From: Acidobacterium sp.
GTDB taxonomy: Bacteria; Acidobacteriota; Vicinamibacteria; Vicinamibacterales; UBA2999
Assembly (NCBI GenBank): GCA_002737365.1
Contig: NSIL01000011.1
Location: 1-64,000, forward strand
DNA length: 64,000 bases
Direction: 5' to 3'
In this document: positions 28,602 to 39,394 of the stretch, one piece after another
Numbering within the stretch: position 1 is the first letter of the stretch
Layout of the letters: each line of letters opens with the position of its first letter
Position numbers and translations under genes: made by a program
Notes under the pieces: model-generated
What the model saw: only the letters and a program-made list of their open reading frames with translations
What the model was told of the DNA's origin: nothing
The model's database searches: none

Positions 28602-31001
28602 ATGCTGGCAACACGGACACTTGAGTTCGATCGCATTGTCGACGCCGTGACCGCACTGGCGTTGACGCCGCTTGGCACGGCAGCCCTGTCGGAGCTGGAA
28701 CCGTCGACCGACCCCAAGGTCGTGGTCGCGGCGCAGGAGGCAACCAGCGAGACGGTGCGCTTTCTCGAGCGCCACCCGCTGTTCCCGTTACGGGCCGGAG
28801 AGAGCCTGCCCGAGGCGCTGGGCTACCTCGCCATCACCGGCCAGCCGCTCGAGCCGCTGCAGTTGCGGATGCTCGCGGACTTCGTCGATTCAGTAGATCA
28901 GGCCGGCGTTAGCGTGCGCCGCGCCGGCAGCGACTTCCCCGTTCTCGGCAAGCTCGTCGCGCCGGTCGCCTCGTTCAAGGACGAAGTGGCCGCGGTGCGC
29001 CATGCCATCGATCCGGGCGGCGAGGTACTCGATCACGCCAGTGCCGAGTTGAGGCGCATTCGCAACGACCTACGCCAGAAACGCCAGAAGCTACGCGGCA
29101 CACTGGAGCAGTTCACGCGCGGCAGCTCGGCGAAGTATCTGCAAGACGAGGTGGTGACCGAGCGCAACGGCCGGTTCGTGCTGATGGTGCGGGCCGAGCA
29201 TCGCGGCCACGTGCCTGGCATCGTGCATGGCAGTTCCACCACCGGTGCGACGCTGTTCATGGAGCCCGCCGCCACCGTCGAGATCAACAACGACATCGTC
29301 GAGCTCGAGGATCGCGAGCGCGAGGAGATCTTCCGCATCCTGCTGGAGCTGACGGATCGTTTCCGCAGCCGACCCGCTGACCTGGCCGTGCTCCAGGACG
29401 TAGCGCGTGACCTCGACACCTTGCAGGCAAAGGCGCGTCACAGCTCGAAAGTGAACGGCATCGAGCCGGCGTTCACTGCCGACACCAGCCTGGAGCTCAA
29501 GGGCGCGCGTCATCCCATGCTCGAGCGCGTCGTGCCAGTGGATGTGCTGCTCGATCCGCCGAATCGCGTGTTGCTGATTACCGGTCCCAACACTGGCGGT
29601 AAGACGGTGGCGCTCAAGACCGCCGGGCTGTTTGCGCTGATGGCGCAGTCGGGTCTGCACGTGCCCGCCACCGTCGCACGCCTGCCGGTGTTCCGATCGG
29701 TGTTTGCCGATATCGGCGATGAGCAGTCGATCGAAAACAGCCTGAGCACGTTTTCATCGCACATTACCAACCTGGTGTCGATGGATCGCGAGATGCAGTT
29801 TCCGGCGCTCGTGCTGCTCGACGAAGTTGGTACCGGCACCGACCCGAACGAAGGCGGCGCACTCGCCACCGCGATCGTCCAGCATTTCCGCCAGCGCGGG
29901 GCGCTGGTGATGGCGACGACGCACTTTGATTCGGTGAAGACGTGGGGCATTGGCACCGAGGGTGTGGCGGTGGCAGCGTTTGCGTTCGATCCACAGAACT
30001 TTGCTCCCACCTATCGCCTGATCTACGGCGCACCAGGGCGCAGCCTGGCGATTGAGATGGCCCAGCGGCTCGGCATGCCGCAGGCCGTGATTGCCGCCGC
30101 GCGCGGGTATCTGAGCGACGACCAGAAGCGGCTGCAGGCGCACCTGTCGCGTCTCGACGCGCAGGCCCGAGGCCTCGAAGCCGATCGCATCAAGCTGGCA
30201 CGCGAGCGGCGGACGTTCAACGAGACCAACGCCGCCTTGTCGCAACGTGAGCGAACGCTCGCCGAGCGCGAGGAGGTCTTCAAGAAGCGCTTGAACGAAC
30301 GCCTCGACGAGCGCCTGCGACAGGCCCGCCGCGACGTCGACGCGGTGATCGATCAGTTGAAGGAGAAGTCGGAGGCGCTGGCGGAAAAGGCATCGTTGCG
30401 CGCGGCGATCAACACCGGCGAGTCGGGCGCGGCCAAGGCCGAGGCGCGGGCCGAGATCGATCGCATCGTCGAAGAGCTGCGCCATCCCGATGCCCATGCT
30501 GGCAACCGCCCCTCGAGCGCCGGCGACGCGCGCGCCCCCTTCGTCGGCGCCAGGGTGTCGCTGGGCATGGGTCTCGAGGGCACGGTCGTGGCGATTGATG
30601 GCCACCAGGCCGAAGTGGATGTGCGCGGCAAGCGCATGCGCGCCAAGCTGAAAGACATGCGCGTGATCAGTGGTGGTCCGCCGTCGCCACAGGCTTCGGC
30701 GGGACAAGGTCTGTCCCGAGTCCGCGTTCACGTCGATCTCAAGCCGCGCGAGGGCATGCTAAGCGAGCTCAAGGTGATCGGAATGACGGTGAACGAGGCG
30801 ATCGATCGCGTCTCGCGCTTCCTCGACGACACCATGGTGACCGACATGCAACAGGTGCGCATTGTCCACGGTCACGGCACCGGCGCGCTGCGGAAGGGGC
30901 TGCAGACGTTTCTAAAGACCCATCCGCTGGTCGAGAAGCACTACCCCGCCCCGGACAACCAGGGCGGCGGCGGCGCGACCATCGTCGAGCTCAAGGACTA
31001 G
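28602..31001 (+). CDS. mutS2: Endonuclease / ribosome-rescue factor MutS2
   Basis: 799 aa, full length. MutS core and clamp, Walker A (ITGPNTGGKTVALKT), Walker B (LVLLDEVGTGTDPNEGG), a long charged coiled coil (about 515-640) and a C-terminal Smr domain (VHVDLKPRE, then IVHGHGTGALRKGL). It lacks the MutS mismatch-binding domain. Known roles in the family are suppression of recombination and rescue of collided ribosomes. It lies immediately after larB and before dnaG. Confidence 0.95.
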   Translation: MLATRTLEFDRIVDAVTALALTPLGTAALSELEPSTDPKVVVAAQEATSETVRFLERHPLFPLRAGESLPEALGYLAITGQPLEPLQLRMLADFVDSVDQAGVSVRRAGSDFPVLGKLVAPVASFKDEVAAVRHAIDPGGEVLDHASAELRRIRNDLRQKRQKLRGTLEQFTRGSSAKYLQDEVVTERNGRFVLMVRAEHRGHVPGIVHGSSTTGATLFMEPAATVEINNDIVELEDREREEIFRILLELTDRFRSRPADLAVLQDVARDLDTLQAKARHSSKVNGIEPAFTADTSLELKGARHPMLERVVPVDVLLDPPNRVLLITGPNTGGKTVALKTAGLFALMAQSGLHVPATVARLPVFRSVFADIGDEQSIENSLSTFSSHITNLVSMDREMQFPALVLLDEVGTGTDPNEGGALATAIVQHFRQRGALVMATTHFDSVKTWGIGTEGVAVAAFAFDPQNFAPTYRLIYGAPGRSLAIEMAQRLGMPQAVIAAARGYLSDDQKRLQAHLSRLDAQARGLEADRIKLARERRTFNETNAALSQRERTLAEREEVFKKRLNERLDERLRQARRDVDAVIDQLKEKSEALAEKASLRAAINTGESGAAKAEARAEIDRIVEELRHPDAHAGNRPSSAGDARAPFVGARVSLGMGLEGTVVAIDGHQAEVDVRGKRMRAKLKDMRVISGGPPSPQASAGQGLSRVRVHVDLKPREGMLSELKVIGMTVNEAIDRVSRFLDDTMVTDMQQVRIVHGHGTGALRKGLQTFLKTHPLVEKHYPAPDNQGGGGATIVELKD

Positions 31002-31100
31002 CGCCGCAGCCGCCCGCGCGGGTGCCCGACTGGCGGGCATGGGCGCGCAGCTGACGCGGGCGTTCCCGGTCGCACCCGTGCGGTAAGCTGGAGGCTCACG

Positions 31101-32882
31101 GTGGCCCTCTTTCCCCAAACGTTCATCGACGAAGTGCGCGCGGCGGCTGACATTGTCGCCGTCGTCGGCGACTCTGTCTCGCTGCGCAAGGCCGGCGCCA
31201 CTTACAAGGGGCTGTGCCCATTTCACGGCGAGAAGACCCCGTCCTTTACCGTCAACAAGGACAAGGGCTTCTTTCATTGCTTTGGCTGCGGCGTCGGCGG
31301 CGACGTCTTCAAGTTCATCGAGCTGCAGGACAAGATTGGCTTCCAGGAAGCGGTGCGCACGCTCGCACAGCGCTTCGGCATTCCGATTCCCGAGATGGAA
31401 GCGACCGGCGAGCAGCGCGAGACGGCCGCCGAGCGCGAAGCGCTGGTCAAGATCCACGAAATCGCGGTCACGCATTTTCGCGAGCAACTCGAGTCGGCGG
31501 CCGGCGCGCGCATTCGCGACTACCTGCTGACAGATCGCGGTCTGACCCAGCAGACGATCGAGAAACTGCAACTCGGCTACGCGCCACAGGGACGCGATGC
31601 GCTTCGTCAACGCCTGCTGAAGCAGGGCTTCTCGCCGCGGCAACTGGTGACGAGCGGGCTGGTCAGCCGGCGAGACGATGGGAGCGAGGCGGATCGGTTC
31701 AGGAACCGCCTGATGATCCCGATCGCTCGCGACACTGGCACCGTGATCGCGTTCGGGGGACGGGCCCTCGAAAAAGACCAGCAGCCGAAGTACCTCAACT
31801 CGCCCGAGACGCCGATCTACACGAAGAGCCGGACGCTCTACGGCCTCAACCTGACCAAGAGCGATCTGCGCAAGGTCCGTTACGCAATCATCGTCGAGGG
31901 CTACTTCGATTTCGCCCAGGTCTACCAGGCCGGCGGCTTCCCCGTGGTCGCGACGTGCGGCACGGCGCTGACGCCGCAGCAGTCGCAAATCCTGCGTCGC
32001 TTCACAACCAAGACGGTGCTCTGCTACGACCCCGACAGCGCCGGGCAGGCCGCGGCGGAGCGCAGCTCAGAACTGCTGGTGGCCGAGGGATTCGTCGTCA
32101 ACGTGATGACCCTGCCGGGTGGCGGGGACCCGGACACGTTCATCCAGAAGAACGGCGCCGAGGGCTTCCGTGAGCAACTCAAGCACTCACGGCCGTATCT
32201 CGAGTTCCTGCTGGATCGGGCGGCGGCCGAGTTCGACTTGACCCGTGACGACAACCGGCGCGAGTTCCTCAAGCGGATGCTCGGCGTCGCGGCGCGTATT
32301 CCGGATCCGGCGGTCCGCGACCAGTTCGCCGACCGGCTGGCGCATAAGGCCAGGGTTACGGAGGACGTGGTTCGAGCCGAGATCAGGAAAGCCGCTGCAA
32401 ATCGCAAGACCGAGCTGTCCGCCGAGCGAGTACCGAGCCTGCAAGGGAACGTCAGGAAGGCTGAAAAGGGGCTGATCTGGAGCCTGGTACACGACCCGGT
32501 CACGACCATCCAGTGGCTGAACCAGCTTGAACCTGAAGATTTGAAAGGACTTAGCACGGCAAACATCCTCCGGACGGCCCAGGAACTCACGGTCAGGCCC
32601 GAGGATGTGCCTGGTGCCCTGATGGAGCGTCTAACTACGCAAGAGGCGGAGTTGCTGGCTTCCGTGGCCGCCGAACCTTTCGCTCCGGCGGTGCTCCCGG
32701 ACTTGTGCGTGGTGGCCCTGAAGTACGTGAGGCTCGAGCGTGAGTTGGCCGACGTCCAAAGAGAGCTCAAACGCTTGCAAGATATGGGAGATAGCGGCCC
32801 GGCGTCGATGGTTCTGCTGGCGAGAAAGTCGCAAATGGTTCGCGCACTTGAGGCGATGAAGCCGCCAAAAGAGCTACAATAG
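31101..32882 (+). CDS. dnaG: DNA primase
   Basis: 593 aa. The CHC2-type zinc-binding domain is at residues 38-66 ([19 protein letters not shown]). The catalytic core follows with the Toprim motifs VEGYFD and YDPDSAG, then a helical C-terminal domain for DnaB contact. It makes RNA primers for replication. The GTG start is preceded by GGAGG. It lies directly before rpoD as in the classical macromolecular synthesis operon, but rpsU is absent and mutS2 takes its upstream place. Confidence 0.95.
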   Translation: MALFPQTFIDEVRAAADIVAVVGDSVSLRKAGATYKGLCPFHGEKTPSFTVNKDKGFFHCFGCGVGGDVFKFIELQDKIGFQEAVRTLAQRFGIPIPEMEATGEQRETAAEREALVKIHEIAVTHFREQLESAAGARIRDYLLTDRGLTQQTIEKLQLGYAPQGRDALRQRLLKQGFSPRQLVTSGLVSRRDDGSEADRFRNRLMIPIARDTGTVIAFGGRALEKDQQPKYLNSPETPIYTKSRTLYGLNLTKSDLRKVRYAIIVEGYFDFAQVYQAGGFPVVATCGTALTPQQSQILRRFTTKTVLCYDPDSAGQAAAERSSELLVAEGFVVNVMTLPGGGDPDTFIQKNGAEGFREQLKHSRPYLEFLLDRAAAEFDLTRDDNRREFLKRMLGVAARIPDPAVRDQFADRLAHKARVTEDVVRAEIRKAAANRKTELSAERVPSLQGNVRKAEKGLIWSLVHDPVTTIQWLNQLEPEDLKGLSTANILRTAQELTVRPEDVPGALMERLTTQEAELLASVAAEPFAPAVLPDLCVVALKYVRLERELADVQRELKRLQDMGDSGPASMVLLARKSQMVRALEAMKPPKELQ

Positions 32883-32896
32883 AGGGCTCCGCCGTC

Positions 32897-34627
32897 GTGA
32901 GGACAAACAAAAATATGGCCTTGGCGCTCGAAGAGAAGTTCGATGAAGTCCGTCAGCTCATTGTCATCGGCAAGGAGAAAGGCTATCTCCTGTACGACGA
33001 GGTCAATGACCTGCTGCCGGCGGATCTGACGGCCAACCCCGAAGACCTCGAGGAACTGCTGGCGGTGTTCGCGAGCGCCGGCATTGAGCTGGTGGACTCG
33101 GAAAAGGGTTACAAGCTCGAACGCGAAGGCATCGAGCGCCACGAGGGTCCGGAAGGCGAGGGTCCCGAACTCGACCTGACCCCCGGTTCGCTGGATAAGA
33201 CCAACGATCCCGTCCGCATGTACCTGCGCGAGATGGGCACCGTGCCGCTGCTGACGCGCGAAGGCGAAGTCGAAATCGCCCGCCGCATCGAGCGCGGCAA
33301 GCTCTCGGTGATCAAGTCGATCTCGCGCATGCCGGCCATCACCAAGGCGGTGATCCGCATGGGTGACGGGCTGAAGGCCGGCGAACGCACCATCCGCGAG
33401 CTGGTGATCTTCAACGACGAGGAAATTACTGACGACCGCATCGAGCAGCGCGCGCAGCAGTTCCTCAAGCAGGTCGACGCGGTGCGCAAGGCGCGGCTGT
33501 CGGTCGAGAAGCACGACGAGAAGCTCGAAGCGATTGCCAAGGCCGACAAGAAGAAATACCGCCGCCAGCGCTGGAAGCTGATGCGCGGCCAGGTCGAGAC
33601 CTCGCGCGCCATCCGCAAGATCGAGTTCACCGAACCGGTCAAGCGCCGCCTCGTCGAAGAGGTCAAGGACATCGTCGAGCGCGTCTCGAAACAGCAGCGC
33701 GAACACGACAAGCTGAAGAAGGAACTGCTGCTCAAGGTCCGTAAGCCGAAGCTCAAGGACGATGAGCGCAAGGCGATGACCAAGCGCATGAATGATCTCA
33801 AGGGCGAGATCAAGACGCGCACCGAAGACCTTGAGGAAAGCGTCGACCACCTCCGCCACACGCTCGAAGTCATCATGCGCGGTGAAGCGCAGGCCGAGCA
33901 GGCGAAGAAGGAACTGGTTGAAGCCAACCTCCGCCTGGTGGTGTCGATCGCCAAGAAATACACCAACCGCGGCTTGCAGTTTCTCGACCTGATCCAGGAA
34001 GGCAACATCGGCCTGATGAAGGCGGTCGACAAGTTCGAGTACCGCCGCGGCTACAAGTTCTCGACCTACGCCACGTGGTGGATCCGCCAGGCCATCACGC
34101 GCGCGATCGCCGACCAGGCGCGAACCATCCGCATCCCGGTCCACATGATCGAGACCATCAACAAGCTGATCCGGACCTCGCGTGCGCTGGTGCAGGAGCT
34201 CGGCCGCGAGCCGACCTCCGAGGAAATCGCGCGGCGCATGGACATCCCGGTCTCGAAGGTCCGCAAGGTCCTCAAGATCGCACAGGAGCCGATCTCGCTC
34301 GAAACCCCGATCGGCGAAGAGGAAGATTCGCATCTGGGCGACTTCATCGAAGACCGTTCGGCGGTGTCGCCGTCGGAAGCGGTGATCAACCTCGACCTGA
34401 AGGAACAGACCGAATCGGTGCTGAAGACCCTGACCCCGCGCGAGGAAAAGGTCATCAAAATGCGCTTCGGCGTGGGCGACGGCAGCGAGCACACGCTCGA
34501 AGAGGTCGGCCAGAACTTTGCGGTGACGCGCGAGCGCATCCGCCAAATCGAGGCCAAGGCGCTGCGCAAGCTGCGCCACCCGTCGCGATCGCGTAAACTA
34601 CGCGCGTTCCTCGAAGGTCGTTCGTAA
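32897..34627 (+). CDS. rpoD: Primary RNA polymerase sigma factor (sigma-70/RpoD)
   Basis: 576 aa. Region 1.1 ([12 protein letters not shown]), region 1.2 ([17 protein letters not shown]), a large non-conserved region (about 190 residues), region 2 ([16 protein letters not shown] and [15 protein letters not shown]), region 3, and region 4 helix-turn-helix ([17 protein letters not shown]). The full set marks it as the housekeeping factor. The start may be GTG 32897 or ATG 32915. A TACAAT hexamer in the end of dnaG (32875-32880) is a possible internal promoter. Confidence 0.96.
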   Translation: MRTNKNMALALEEKFDEVRQLIVIGKEKGYLLYDEVNDLLPADLTANPEDLEELLAVFASAGIELVDSEKGYKLEREGIERHEGPEGEGPELDLTPGSLDKTNDPVRMYLREMGTVPLLTREGEVEIARRIERGKLSVIKSISRMPAITKAVIRMGDGLKAGERTIRELVIFNDEEITDDRIEQRAQQFLKQVDAVRKARLSVEKHDEKLEAIAKADKKKYRRQRWKLMRGQVETSRAIRKIEFTEPVKRRLVEEVKDIVERVSKQQREHDKLKKELLLKVRKPKLKDDERKAMTKRMNDLKGEIKTRTEDLEESVDHLRHTLEVIMRGEAQAEQAKKELVEANLRLVVSIAKKYTNRGLQFLDLIQEGNIGLMKAVDKFEYRRGYKFSTYATWWIRQAITRAIADQARTIRIPVHMIETINKLIRTSRALVQELGREPTSEEIARRMDIPVSKVRKVLKIAQEPISLETPIGEEEDSHLGDFIEDRSAVSPSEAVINLDLKEQTESVLKTLTPREEKVIKMRFGVGDGSEHTLEEVGQNFAVTRERIRQIEAKALRKLRHPSRSRKLRAFLEGRS

Positions 34628-34631
34628 CCGA

Positions 34632-34705
<74 letters not shown>

Positions 34706-34722
34706 CTTTTTTTTAAGGACTA

Positions 34723-35475
34723 ATGCTTCCCGATCTTGAACGGCTGATCCACCTCCAAGAGATCGAAAGCAAAGCCGCGGTGGCCGCCAAAGCCATCGCG
34801 GAAGCGCCCGGACGGATCGCCGCGCTCGAGGCGCTCCTGCACGGCGCGACCGCGGCGCTCGACGCCGCCATGCACGCCCTCGCTGAAAACAAGACTCGCC
34901 GCGGACTAATCGACAAGGACCTGGCCTCGGCGCAGCAGCGTCAGGACAAGTACAAGGATCAGGTCATGGCGGTGAAGACCAACGAGCAGCTGCACGCCAT
35001 GCAGCATCAGATCAAGGCTGTCGCGGACGAAATCGGCGTGCACGAGGAGAAGGTGCTCGTGAACATGATGGCGGCCGACGAGATCAACGCCGCCATCAAG
35101 AGGGCCGACGCCGCTCTCAAGGCCGCCCAGGCTAAGGTCGGGACCGAGCGGGCAGCGGTCGAGGCCGACGTCACGGTCCAGCACGGGGTCGTCACCGAGT
35201 GCGCTGTGGCACGGGCGACCGTGGTCGCCAGCCTCGCCGACAAGGGTCTCGTCGACACCTTCGCGCGCATCGCCAAGGTGCGTGGTACCGCGGTCGCACG
35301 GGCCGAGGGCGAACGCTGCACCGTCTGCCAGGTGCGACTGCGTCCAGCCGTGTTCGTCCACGTGCTGAAGAACGATCAGATCGTGCAGTGCGACAGCTGC
35401 AACCGTATCCTGTATTTCATCGCTCCCGTCGTCGCACCTGCTGCACCCGCTGCACCAGACGCACCCGCTTCATGA
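34723..35475 (+). CDS. Coiled-coil protein with C-terminal C4 zinc ribbon
   Basis: 250 aa. Residues 1-170 are a long alpha-helical hairpin or coiled coil (heptad-like Ala/Leu/Lys pattern with VMAVKTNEQLHAMQHQI). A zinc ribbon follows (CTVCQVRLRP, then QCDSCNRILYF), then an Ala/Pro-rich tail. This matches the widespread CT398/CdsZ-like zinc-ribbon family, which often neighbours RNase H genes. It overlaps the RNase H gene by ATGA. Proposed roles in chaperoning or nucleic acid binding are not settled. Confidence 0.85.
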   Translation: MLPDLERLIHLQEIESKAAVAAKAIAEAPGRIAALEALLHGATAALDAAMHALAENKTRRGLIDKDLASAQQRQDKYKDQVMAVKTNEQLHAMQHQIKAVADEIGVHEEKVLVNMMAADEINAAIKRADAALKAAQAKVGTERAAVEADVTVQHGVVTECAVARATVVASLADKGLVDTFARIAKVRGTAVARAEGERCTVCQVRLRPAVFVHVLKNDQIVQCDSCNRILYFIAPVVAPAAPAAPDAPAS

Positions 35476-35873
35476 TCACCGCATACTTCGACGGCGGCTC
35501 GCGGGGCAACCCTGGCCTCGCCGGCTGGGGCGCGTACATCATCAACGACGACGGCACCGTGCTGGCTGAGTTGAGCGGCGCACTCGGGGTTGCGACGAAT
35601 AACGTCGCCGAGTACCACGGCCTGCTCGCCGCCCTGCAGTGGGCGGCGGACAACGACGTCACTGCCCTGGCGGTAAAGGGCGATTCGCTGCTGCTGGTCG
35701 AACAGATGCGCGGCAACTACAAGGTCAAGAACGAAGGCCTGAAGCCCCTGCACATGAAGGCCCGGATGCTGGTGATGCAGGTCGGCAATGTCAGCTTCGC
35801 CCACGTCCCGCGCGAGAAAAACAAGGACGCCGACCGCCTCTCCAACGTCGGCATGGACGCCAACGGCGTCTAG
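35472..35873 (+). CDS. RNase HI-family ribonuclease
   Basis: 133 aa from the ATG at 35472, which overlaps the previous stop (ATGA). Acidic catalytic residues of the DEDD set: Asp in AYFDGGSRGNPG, Glu in NVAEYHGLL, Asp in VKGDSLLLVEQM and Asp in NKDADRLSN. No hybrid-binding domain is attached and the basic protrusion of E. coli RnhA is absent, as in the shorter RnhA-like/YpdQ type. Predicted to cut RNA in RNA-DNA hybrids. Confidence 0.9.
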   Translation: MITAYFDGGSRGNPGLAGWGAYIINDDGTVLAELSGALGVATNNVAEYHGLLAALQWAADNDVTALAVKGDSLLLVEQMRGNYKVKNEGLKPLHMKARMLVMQVGNVSFAHVPREKNKDADRLSNVGMDANGV

Positions 35874-36334
35874 TCGCGTCGAAACTCACCGTCCTACGGA
35901 GGCTGCGGTGCGCCTGGTAGCGAACACCGCCATCCCCGCTACGAGCCAGACGGCACACCCGGTTCGGGCATCGAGCACGCCAAAGACTTCCATCGTAGCC
36001 TCCGGCTCAACTAACTGGTGACTCAGGCAGGGCGCATGGCGAGCCAGTCCCACCCCGTCCCCACGATCTGCGCAGTCCATGCGAATACGCTATAAATCTG
36101 GTTTGATTTCACTTATATACTCGAAAGATTCTGGCCGACAGCCACAAGTCGATCTCGCGTAGATCGATCAATTTGTGTCACTCGGGGCGTCGCCCAGCCA
36201 GTTCCAGGCCGGCGCGTCCGCAGCCCACGTCCTCATCGTCGATGCCATGGCCCGCCGAGAGCCACGGCATCGGCGCGCGCGAGTTCAACCCTGTCTGTCG
36301 GTGGTTTGTTTTGTTTTCGTTCCTGGAGGTCAGC
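35874..36334. other. Intergenic region upstream of the TonB receptor
   Basis: 461 nt without a convincing gene. The middle (36080-36130) is AT-rich for this genome and holds TATAAA (36091) and TATACT (36116-36121) as possible -10 elements, but no good -35 element at the right distance. A good GGAGGT site (36325-36330) precedes the receptor start. A long 5' leader is possible. I see no clear riboswitch fold. Confidence 0.4.
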
Positions 36335-39295
36335 ATGAAGGCACAAATGGTGAACTGGTTGGTCGTGTTGTTGCTCTCGGCCACCGCGGCGGCGGCCCAG
36401 CAAGGCACCTCTGAACTGCGCGGCCGGATCGTCGACGACCAGGGCGCGGTGCTCCCCGGCGTTGCCGTCACGGTCACCAACCAGGCGACCGGGATGTTCC
36501 GCGAGACCGTGTCGAGCGCCGATGGTTCGTTCATCGCCAGCGGCCTGGTCCCCGGCACCTATCGCGCCACGGCGCAGCTGCAGGGATTCAAGAAGTTCGA
36601 CCGCCAGGATTTGCGCCTCGAGGTCGGCAAGACCACGAGCATCGACGTCACCATGTCGGTGGGCGGCCTCGAAGAGACGGTCAACGTCACTGCGGTCTCG
36701 CCGATCGTCGACCTCACGTCGAAGGAACTGGGCGGCAACATCACCAGCGATACGCTCGTGAAGCTGCCCAGCGTGAACGGCAACTTCATCGGCTTCGTCG
36801 GCCTGCTGCCCGGCATTGTGCCGTCGGTCAGCACCGAGTCGTTCGGCAGCGACTCGATCTCGGTGAACGGCCAGGATCCGCGCAATAACAACTACATGCT
36901 CGACGGCGGCAACAACAACGACGACGTGATCGGGCAGCGGGCGGGCACGCAGGCGCGCACGCCGATTGAGGCGATTCAGGAGTTCCAGGTCATCACCGGG
37001 CAGTACGACGCGCAGTACGGCCGCACCTCGGGTGCCGTCGTCAACGCCGTGACCAAGGCTGGCACCAACAACTTCCGAGGCGTGGCATTCGGGTTCCTCC
37101 AGAACACCAAGCTGACGTCGAACCACTTCTTCGCCAAGCAGGCCAACCTGCCGAAGCCGGAGACCAAGTACGAGCGCTGGGGCGGCACCTACGGCGGCCC
37201 GATCTTGAAGAACAAGATTCACTTCTTCGGCAGCCTCGAGCGCTTCTCGATCGACCGGCCAAACGCCATCAACATCCCGGCGCGACCTCAGTACGACGGC
37301 ACCCAGCTCACCCAGGACCGCGTGTGGAACACCGTCATTCGCGGCGACCACCAGATCAACAACAGCACCACCTACAGCGTGCGCTGGCTGCGTGAGCAGT
37401 CACCGCAGGTCAATCAGATCATCGCGACCGGTGCCCAGGCCGCCGCCCCGGCGGCGGCGCGCGAGGAATCGGACGTCGACCAGACCGTATCGGGCAACCT
37501 GAACATGGTGTTGTCGAACACCAAGGTCAATACGTTCCGCGTCAGCTGGACGCGCGAGAATGTGGCCTTCGCGAACAACTGCTTCAATACCAACGGCCGC
37601 GAGCTGTCGAAGTGCCCAGTGACGCTGGGGTTTCAGGACTTCATCGACCAGCAAGACAACACCGCGTCGGCACGCATCAACGATGGCATCCAGGTGGAAG
37701 ATACCCTGGCCTGGTTCATTCCCGGCAAGGGCGGCGATCACGACCTGAAGCTCGGCGCGCAGTATTCATACTCGACCGCCTACAACACCAACCAAGGCAA
37801 CTTGAACGGGACGTTCTCGTTCGGCCGTAGCAACACGCCCTTCAACCCGGCGGTGCCGTCGACCTATCCCGATCGACTCACGGTTCGCGTTGGTGGCCCG
37901 AACGTGTTCTACCAGAAGGCGCATTACATGGCGGGGTTTGTCCAGGACAAGTGGCGCCTCGGCAACAACGTGACGCTGAACCTCGGCGCCCGCTACGACG
38001 TCGAGCTGATTCCCTTCCCCGAAGTCGATGACGATCCGCTGGTCGAGAAACACCCGGTGGACAAGAACAACTTCGCGCCGCGCCTCGGCTTCACCTACGA
38101 CCTCGGCGGCAAGAGCGTCGTCCGCATCGGGGTTGGCCGCTTCTATGACAAGACCCACTTCGAGGTGATTGGCGGCCTCTACACCGGCACGCCGTTCACC
38201 AGCTCGTTTACGGTGAACTTCCCGACCGCGGCGGCCGACAATGGCCCGCGTACCGGCGTGCTGCCGACCGACCCGTTCCTGGTCAACGGCCCCGTTCTCA
38301 ATCGCACTCTTCTGAACCAGCTCTATCCGGGCGGACAGCAGTTGCGGAATACCGGCGCGAGCTGGGACAACCCCGACCGCCGGACGCCGTACACCGATGA
38401 AGTCAGCATCGGCTACGAGCGCCAGCTGCGAGCGGAACTGAGCGTGAGCGCCGACTACGTTTACTCGCGAGGACGCGACCTGCTGATGCAGTTGAACCTG
38501 AACCCGCAGCTCCGCTCGAACCCGACGGTGGCGGCTTCGACACTGGCGCGCGTCCCGAGTCCGACGCTGACCTCGGCGGTGGCCACCCTGGCTGCCAAGT
38601 ACCCGGGCTTTGCGCCGTTCACGACCAACGTCGTTCAGTACGTCAACGTCGGCGAGCTCGATTACAGCGCCCTGATGCTGCAGTTGAAGAAGCGCTTCAG
38701 CAACAACTACAGCGCCCAGGTCTCGTACACCCTGGCGAAGTCGAACGGCAACACCTCCGGCAACGGCGCACCTGCCAGCGACTTCCAGTTGCGAGATGAT
38801 CTCCGCCTCGACCTGAACGAGGGTCCCAGCAACTTCGACAACCGCCACAACTTCACCGTCAGCGGCACCGCGCTGATTCCGCGGACTGGCGGCCTGAACG
38901 TCAGCTGGGTGGCGCGTGCGATCAGCGGCCGCCCGTTCTCGCTCCTGAACGCCAACGTCGATCCCGACTTGAACGGCGTCCAGGCCGAACCGCTGCCGGT
39001 GGGCGACTACAAGGGCAACGGTAACAACTCCTACACCGTCTCGAATTACCAGGCCCAACGCAACGGCGCCTACGGCCCCGGCTTCTTCGGCCTCGACATG
39101 CGCGTTGGCTACGGCATTCGCGTTGGCGGCCGGCGCAAGCTCGAGATCTCGGCGGACCTCTTCAACCTGACCAACCGCACCAACTTCGCCAACCCCACCG
39201 GTAACCAGGCCTCGGCGCAGTTCCTGCTGCTCACGGCGTATAGCACCAGCTACGCGCCGCGCAAAGCGCAGATCGGCGTGCGCCTGGAGTTCTAG
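36335..39295 (+). CDS. Oar-like TonB-dependent outer-membrane receptor with carboxypeptidase-regulatory domain
   Basis: 986 aa. Signal peptide (VVLLLSATAAAAQQ), then an N-terminal carboxypeptidase-regulatory domain (about 25-105; ELRGRIVDDQGAVLPGVAV), a plug domain (about 115-240; YMLDGGNNNDDVIG and GQYDAQYGRTSGAVVNAVTK) and a long beta-barrel ending in the aromatic outer-membrane signature (VRLEF). The ATG at 36335 is chosen because of GGAGGT 4 nt upstream and the signal peptide; the longer frame has no support. The family is abundant in Acidobacteriota and thought to import large or complex substrates. No partner hydrolase lies beside it. Confidence 0.9.
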   Translation: MKAQMVNWLVVLLLSATAAAAQQGTSELRGRIVDDQGAVLPGVAVTVTNQATGMFRETVSSADGSFIASGLVPGTYRATAQLQGFKKFDRQDLRLEVGKTTSIDVTMSVGGLEETVNVTAVSPIVDLTSKELGGNITSDTLVKLPSVNGNFIGFVGLLPGIVPSVSTESFGSDSISVNGQDPRNNNYMLDGGNNNDDVIGQRAGTQARTPIEAIQEFQVITGQYDAQYGRTSGAVVNAVTKAGTNNFRGVAFGFLQNTKLTSNHFFAKQANLPKPETKYERWGGTYGGPILKNKIHFFGSLERFSIDRPNAINIPARPQYDGTQLTQDRVWNTVIRGDHQINNSTTYSVRWLREQSPQVNQIIATGAQAAAPAAAREESDVDQTVSGNLNMVLSNTKVNTFRVSWTRENVAFANNCFNTNGRELSKCPVTLGFQDFIDQQDNTASARINDGIQVEDTLAWFIPGKGGDHDLKLGAQYSYSTAYNTNQGNLNGTFSFGRSNTPFNPAVPSTYPDRLTVRVGGPNVFYQKAHYMAGFVQDKWRLGNNVTLNLGARYDVELIPFPEVDDDPLVEKHPVDKNNFAPRLGFTYDLGGKSVVRIGVGRFYDKTHFEVIGGLYTGTPFTSSFTVNFPTAAADNGPRTGVLPTDPFLVNGPVLNRTLLNQLYPGGQQLRNTGASWDNPDRRTPYTDEVSIGYERQLRAELSVSADYVYSRGRDLLMQLNLNPQLRSNPTVAASTLARVPSPTLTSAVATLAAKYPGFAPFTTNVVQYVNVGELDYSALMLQLKKRFSNNYSAQVSYTLAKSNGNTSGNGAPASDFQLRDDLRLDLNEGPSNFDNRHNFTVSGTALIPRTGGLNVSWVARAISGRPFSLLNANVDPDLNGVQAEPLPVGDYKGNGNNSYTVSNYQAQRNGAYGPGFFGLDMRVGYGIRVGGRRKLEISADLFNLTNRTNFANPTGNQASAQFLLLTAYSTSYAPRKAQIGVRLEF

Positions 39296-39342
39296 CGGCC
39301 GACGATTAGGAACACAGCCACCGATTGGGCACGGAAGAGACA

Positions 39343-39377
39343 CTGTGGCCGGCGCTACGATTGGCGCCGTGCCACAG
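39343..39377. terminator. Hairpin between convergent genes
   Basis: CTGTGGC-C-GGCGC-TACGATTG-GCGCC-GT-GCCACAG, a two-part stem of 12 bp lying between the receptor stop and the DUF697 gene stop. No T tract, so rho-independent action is uncertain. Confidence 0.5.
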
Positions 39378-39394
39378 CGCCGTGTTCTCGCCGC

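Noticed and set aside
32024-34579. Very long open frame (851 codons) antisense to dnaG and rpoD
   Set aside because: It lies wholly opposite two well-conserved genes and has the Arg/Asp/Leu-rich composition of a GC-rich shadow frame, with no recognisable domain.
35886-36080. 64-codon minus-strand frame with a hydrophobic stretch upstream of the TonB receptor
   Set aside because: No start signal and no similarity; probably chance.
36103-36121. TTGATT and TATACT as a sigma-70 promoter for the TonB receptor
   Set aside because: The two hexamers are only 7 nt apart, too close for a normal promoter.
37766-39343. 525-codon open frame antisense to the TonB receptor
   Set aside because: Opposite-strand shadow of a clear outer-membrane receptor; no domain and no ribosome binding site seen.
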